Assembly (NCBI GenBank): GCA_900550065.1
Contig: URQR01000108.1
Coordinates: 1 to 7,077 of the forward strand
Direction of reading: 5' to 3'
From: an uncultured Eubacteriales bacterium
GTDB taxonomy: Bacteria; Bacillota; Clostridia; UBA1381; UMGS1253
Length of the DNA stretch: 7,077 bases
Position 1 is the stretch's first letter. Each line of letters opens with the position of its first letter. Below, piece by piece: positions 6,156-7,077 of this stretch. Below the pieces are notes generated by a model. That model had not been told where the DNA came from and made no database searches. It saw nothing but the letters and a program-made list of their open reading frames with translations. A program made the position numbers and the translations under genes.

Positions 6156-6869
6156 CTATCGGATGTTGTCCTTATTAAAGCAATACCCCACGCCGCGTTT
6201 TGTCACAACAAAGCTCGGCAAGCTTGGGTCATCCTCTATCTTTTCACGAAGCCGGCGAATCGTTACGTCAACTGTACGGACATCGCCATAATATTCATAG
6301 CCCCATACCTTTTCCAACAGCATTTCCCGGGTAAAAACCTTATCCGGCTGCAACGCCAAAAATTTTAGAAGTTCAAACTCACGCAGCGTCAAATCCACAA
6401 TTTTCCCGTCGCGGCGCACCTCGTACCGGTCAAGGTTTAATACAATCCGCCCAGCATTGATGACGCTTCCTACATCCTCTTCCACAGCTTCGGCCGGCTC
6501 TGTGTTCACGCGCCGTAAATTCGCCTTCACACGCGCCATTAACTCCCGCACAGAAAACGGCTTTGTAATATAGTCGTCCGCCCCAAGCTCAAGGCCAAGC
6601 ACCTTATCGACCTCTTCCTCGCGTGCTGTCAGCATCAAGATTGGAATCGTGGGCTTTTTCTCCCTGATTTTTCTGCAAACCTCAAACCCATCCATTTTAG
6701 GAAGCATGACATCAAGCAAAACCACATCCGGATTTTTTGTCAAAGCAAACTCCAGCGCCTGTTCGCCGTCATACGCCTCAATCGTTTCATATCCCTCTTT
6801 TTCTAAGTTATACTTCAATATATCCACAATTGGCCGCTCATCATCTACAATCAGTACAAGTCTATCCAC
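6156..6869 (-). CDS. walR: Response regulator WalR/YycF (OmpR/PhoB family)
   Basis: DNA-binding response regulator of the cell-wall homeostasis system, phosphorylated by WalK. It has 237 residues. The receiver domain (about 1-120) has the acidic pair D9/D10, the phosphoacceptor D53 in LLDVMLP, T81 and K103. Thr102 in ADDYITKPF aligns with Thr101 of B. subtilis WalR, which is a known PrkC target. A charged linker (about 121-136) leads to a winged-helix domain (about 138-232) with LTLREFELLKFLA, VWGYEYYGDVRTVDVTIRRLREKI and RGVGY. The start is GTG at 6869, preceded by GGAGGG (6878-6883) with 8 bases between. A strong promoter lies 45-75 bases upstream. It is the first gene of the walR-walK-tetR-crcB run and is followed by the hairpin. 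PhoP/PhoB-like paralogues are related, but the sequence and neighbours fit WalR. Confidence 0.95.
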   Translation of the reverse strand: MDRLVLIVDDERPIVDILKYNLEKEGYETIEAYDGEQALEFALTKNPDVVLLDVMLPKMDGFEVCRKIREKKPTIPILMLTAREEEVDKVLGLELGADDYITKPFSVRELMARVKANLRRVNTEPAEAVEEDVGSVINAGRIVLNLDRYEVRRDGKIVDLTLREFELLKFLALQPDKVFTREMLLEKVWGYEYYGDVRTVDVTIRRLREKIEDDPSLPSFVVTKRGVGYCFNKDNIR

Positions 6870-6902
6870 GTAAATTTCCCTCCATTCACTCTAAGATAAA
6901 CC

Positions 6903-6923
6903 CAATATAGTGATATTGTATCA
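6903..6923. promoter_or_regulatory. Overlapping inverted repeats over the walR -10 region
   Basis: Two inverted repeats overlap here: CAATAT-4-ATATTG (6903-6918) and TGATA-3-TATCA (6911-6923). Both cover the -10 hexamer, and the first also covers the likely transcription start near 6908. They could be an operator for a dimeric regulator, such as the TetR protein or WalR. Short AT-rich palindromes also arise by chance near -10 sites, so this is tentative. The known WalR direct-repeat site was not seen in good form. Confidence 0.4.
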
Positions 6924-6943
6924 GATTTAACGCATACTTGCAA
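6915..6943 (-). promoter_or_regulatory. Strong sigma-A type promoter for walR operon
   Basis: On the - strand TTGCAA (6943-6938, matching TTGACA at four of six positions) and TACAAT (6920-6915, matching TATAAT at five of six) are separated by exactly 17 bases. The predicted start is near 6908, giving a leader of about 39 bases before the GTG at 6869. It is the only clear promoter on this strand and would drive walR, walK, tetR and crcB. Confidence 0.8.
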
Positions 6944-7012
6944 GAAAAACAGGTGTTTTTATCATATTTGTAATAATTCCTGTACCTTTATATACAAAAA
7001 GTTTCCCCCTTT

Positions 7013-7077
7013 CGTTATTTGAGCCGATTTCAGTTTTTCTGAAATTGCTGGCTCTTGCCAGCAAAGGCTCAGAAACG
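7013..7077. other. Three-way-junction inverted-repeat element at the window edge
   Basis: Three nested or adjacent stems are visible. The outer stem pairs 7013-7025 (CGTTATTTGAGCC) with 7066-7077 (GGCTCAGAAACG), with one bulge and one wobble. Inside it lie ATTTCAG/CTGAAAT (7027-7033 with 7039-7045, loop of five T) and TGCTGGC/GCCAGCA (7046-7052 with 7057-7063, loop TCTT). Together they form a compact three-way junction. It reads as structured on either strand, so the coding strand is unknown. I recognise no riboswitch or known RNA class. It could be a dispersed repeat, a small RNA, a structured leader, or the junction of a larger element outside the window. Confidence 0.6.

Noticed and set aside
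6821..6835. DnaA-box-like TATATCCACAA inside walR
   Set aside because: Single imperfect match within a coding region, with no cluster of boxes; not an origin.
6961..6990. WalR-type direct repeat near TGTAAT...TGTACC on the + strand
   Set aside because: The spacing is 6 rather than 5 and the second half does not fit the consensus, so it was not called.
6927..7076. Open frame on the - strand running from the window edge to a stop at 6927-6929 (about 49 codons)
   Set aside because: It lacks a start in the window, overlaps the three-way-junction repeats and the -35 region of walR, and its residues show no family motif. A second overlapping frame is also open down to about 6962, so openness alone is not informative.

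Overview
The window looks like an origin-proximal stretch of a Gram-positive Clostridia chromosome, probably a gut-type Oscillospirales/Lachnospirales relative (inference). The reasons are a chromosomal ParB/Spo0J gene followed by a DUF4446 membrane protein and a serine-tRNA ligase with clostridial-type motifs, a WalR/WalK (YycFG) two-component pair, strong GGAGG-type ribosome binding sites, and low to moderate GC content.

Layout. The left half (1-3225) is read on the + strand: a 5'-truncated parB, an AT-rich gap of about 170 bases, then a tight run of DUF4446 membrane protein, a small membrane-anchored coiled-coil protein of unknown function, and serS. The right half (3260-6869) is read on the - strand: from a strong sigma-A type promoter at about 6915-6943 come walR, walK, a TetR-family regulator and the fluoride channel gene crcB. 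The two halves converge on one A-stem-T hairpin (3231-3261) that can terminate transcription in both directions. The last ~65 bases (7013-7077) are not convincingly coding and fold into a near-complete three-way junction running to the window edge.

How the genes work together. ParB segregates the chromosome origin, and the two small membrane proteins beside it have no established job. SerS charges tRNA-Ser. WalR/WalK is the cell-wall homeostasis system. A stable hairpin with a U-rich tail lies between walR and walK and looks like a partial terminator that would favour the response regulator over the kinase. The usual WalHI/WalJ accessory genes do not follow walK; a TetR regulator and CrcB follow instead, with 18-base gaps and no fluoride riboswitch visible. 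The most uncommon signals are the walR-walK attenuator-like hairpin, the walRK-tetR-crcB arrangement, the right-edge three-way junction, and the parB-linked pair of small membrane proteins. No clearly new defence or mobile system was seen.
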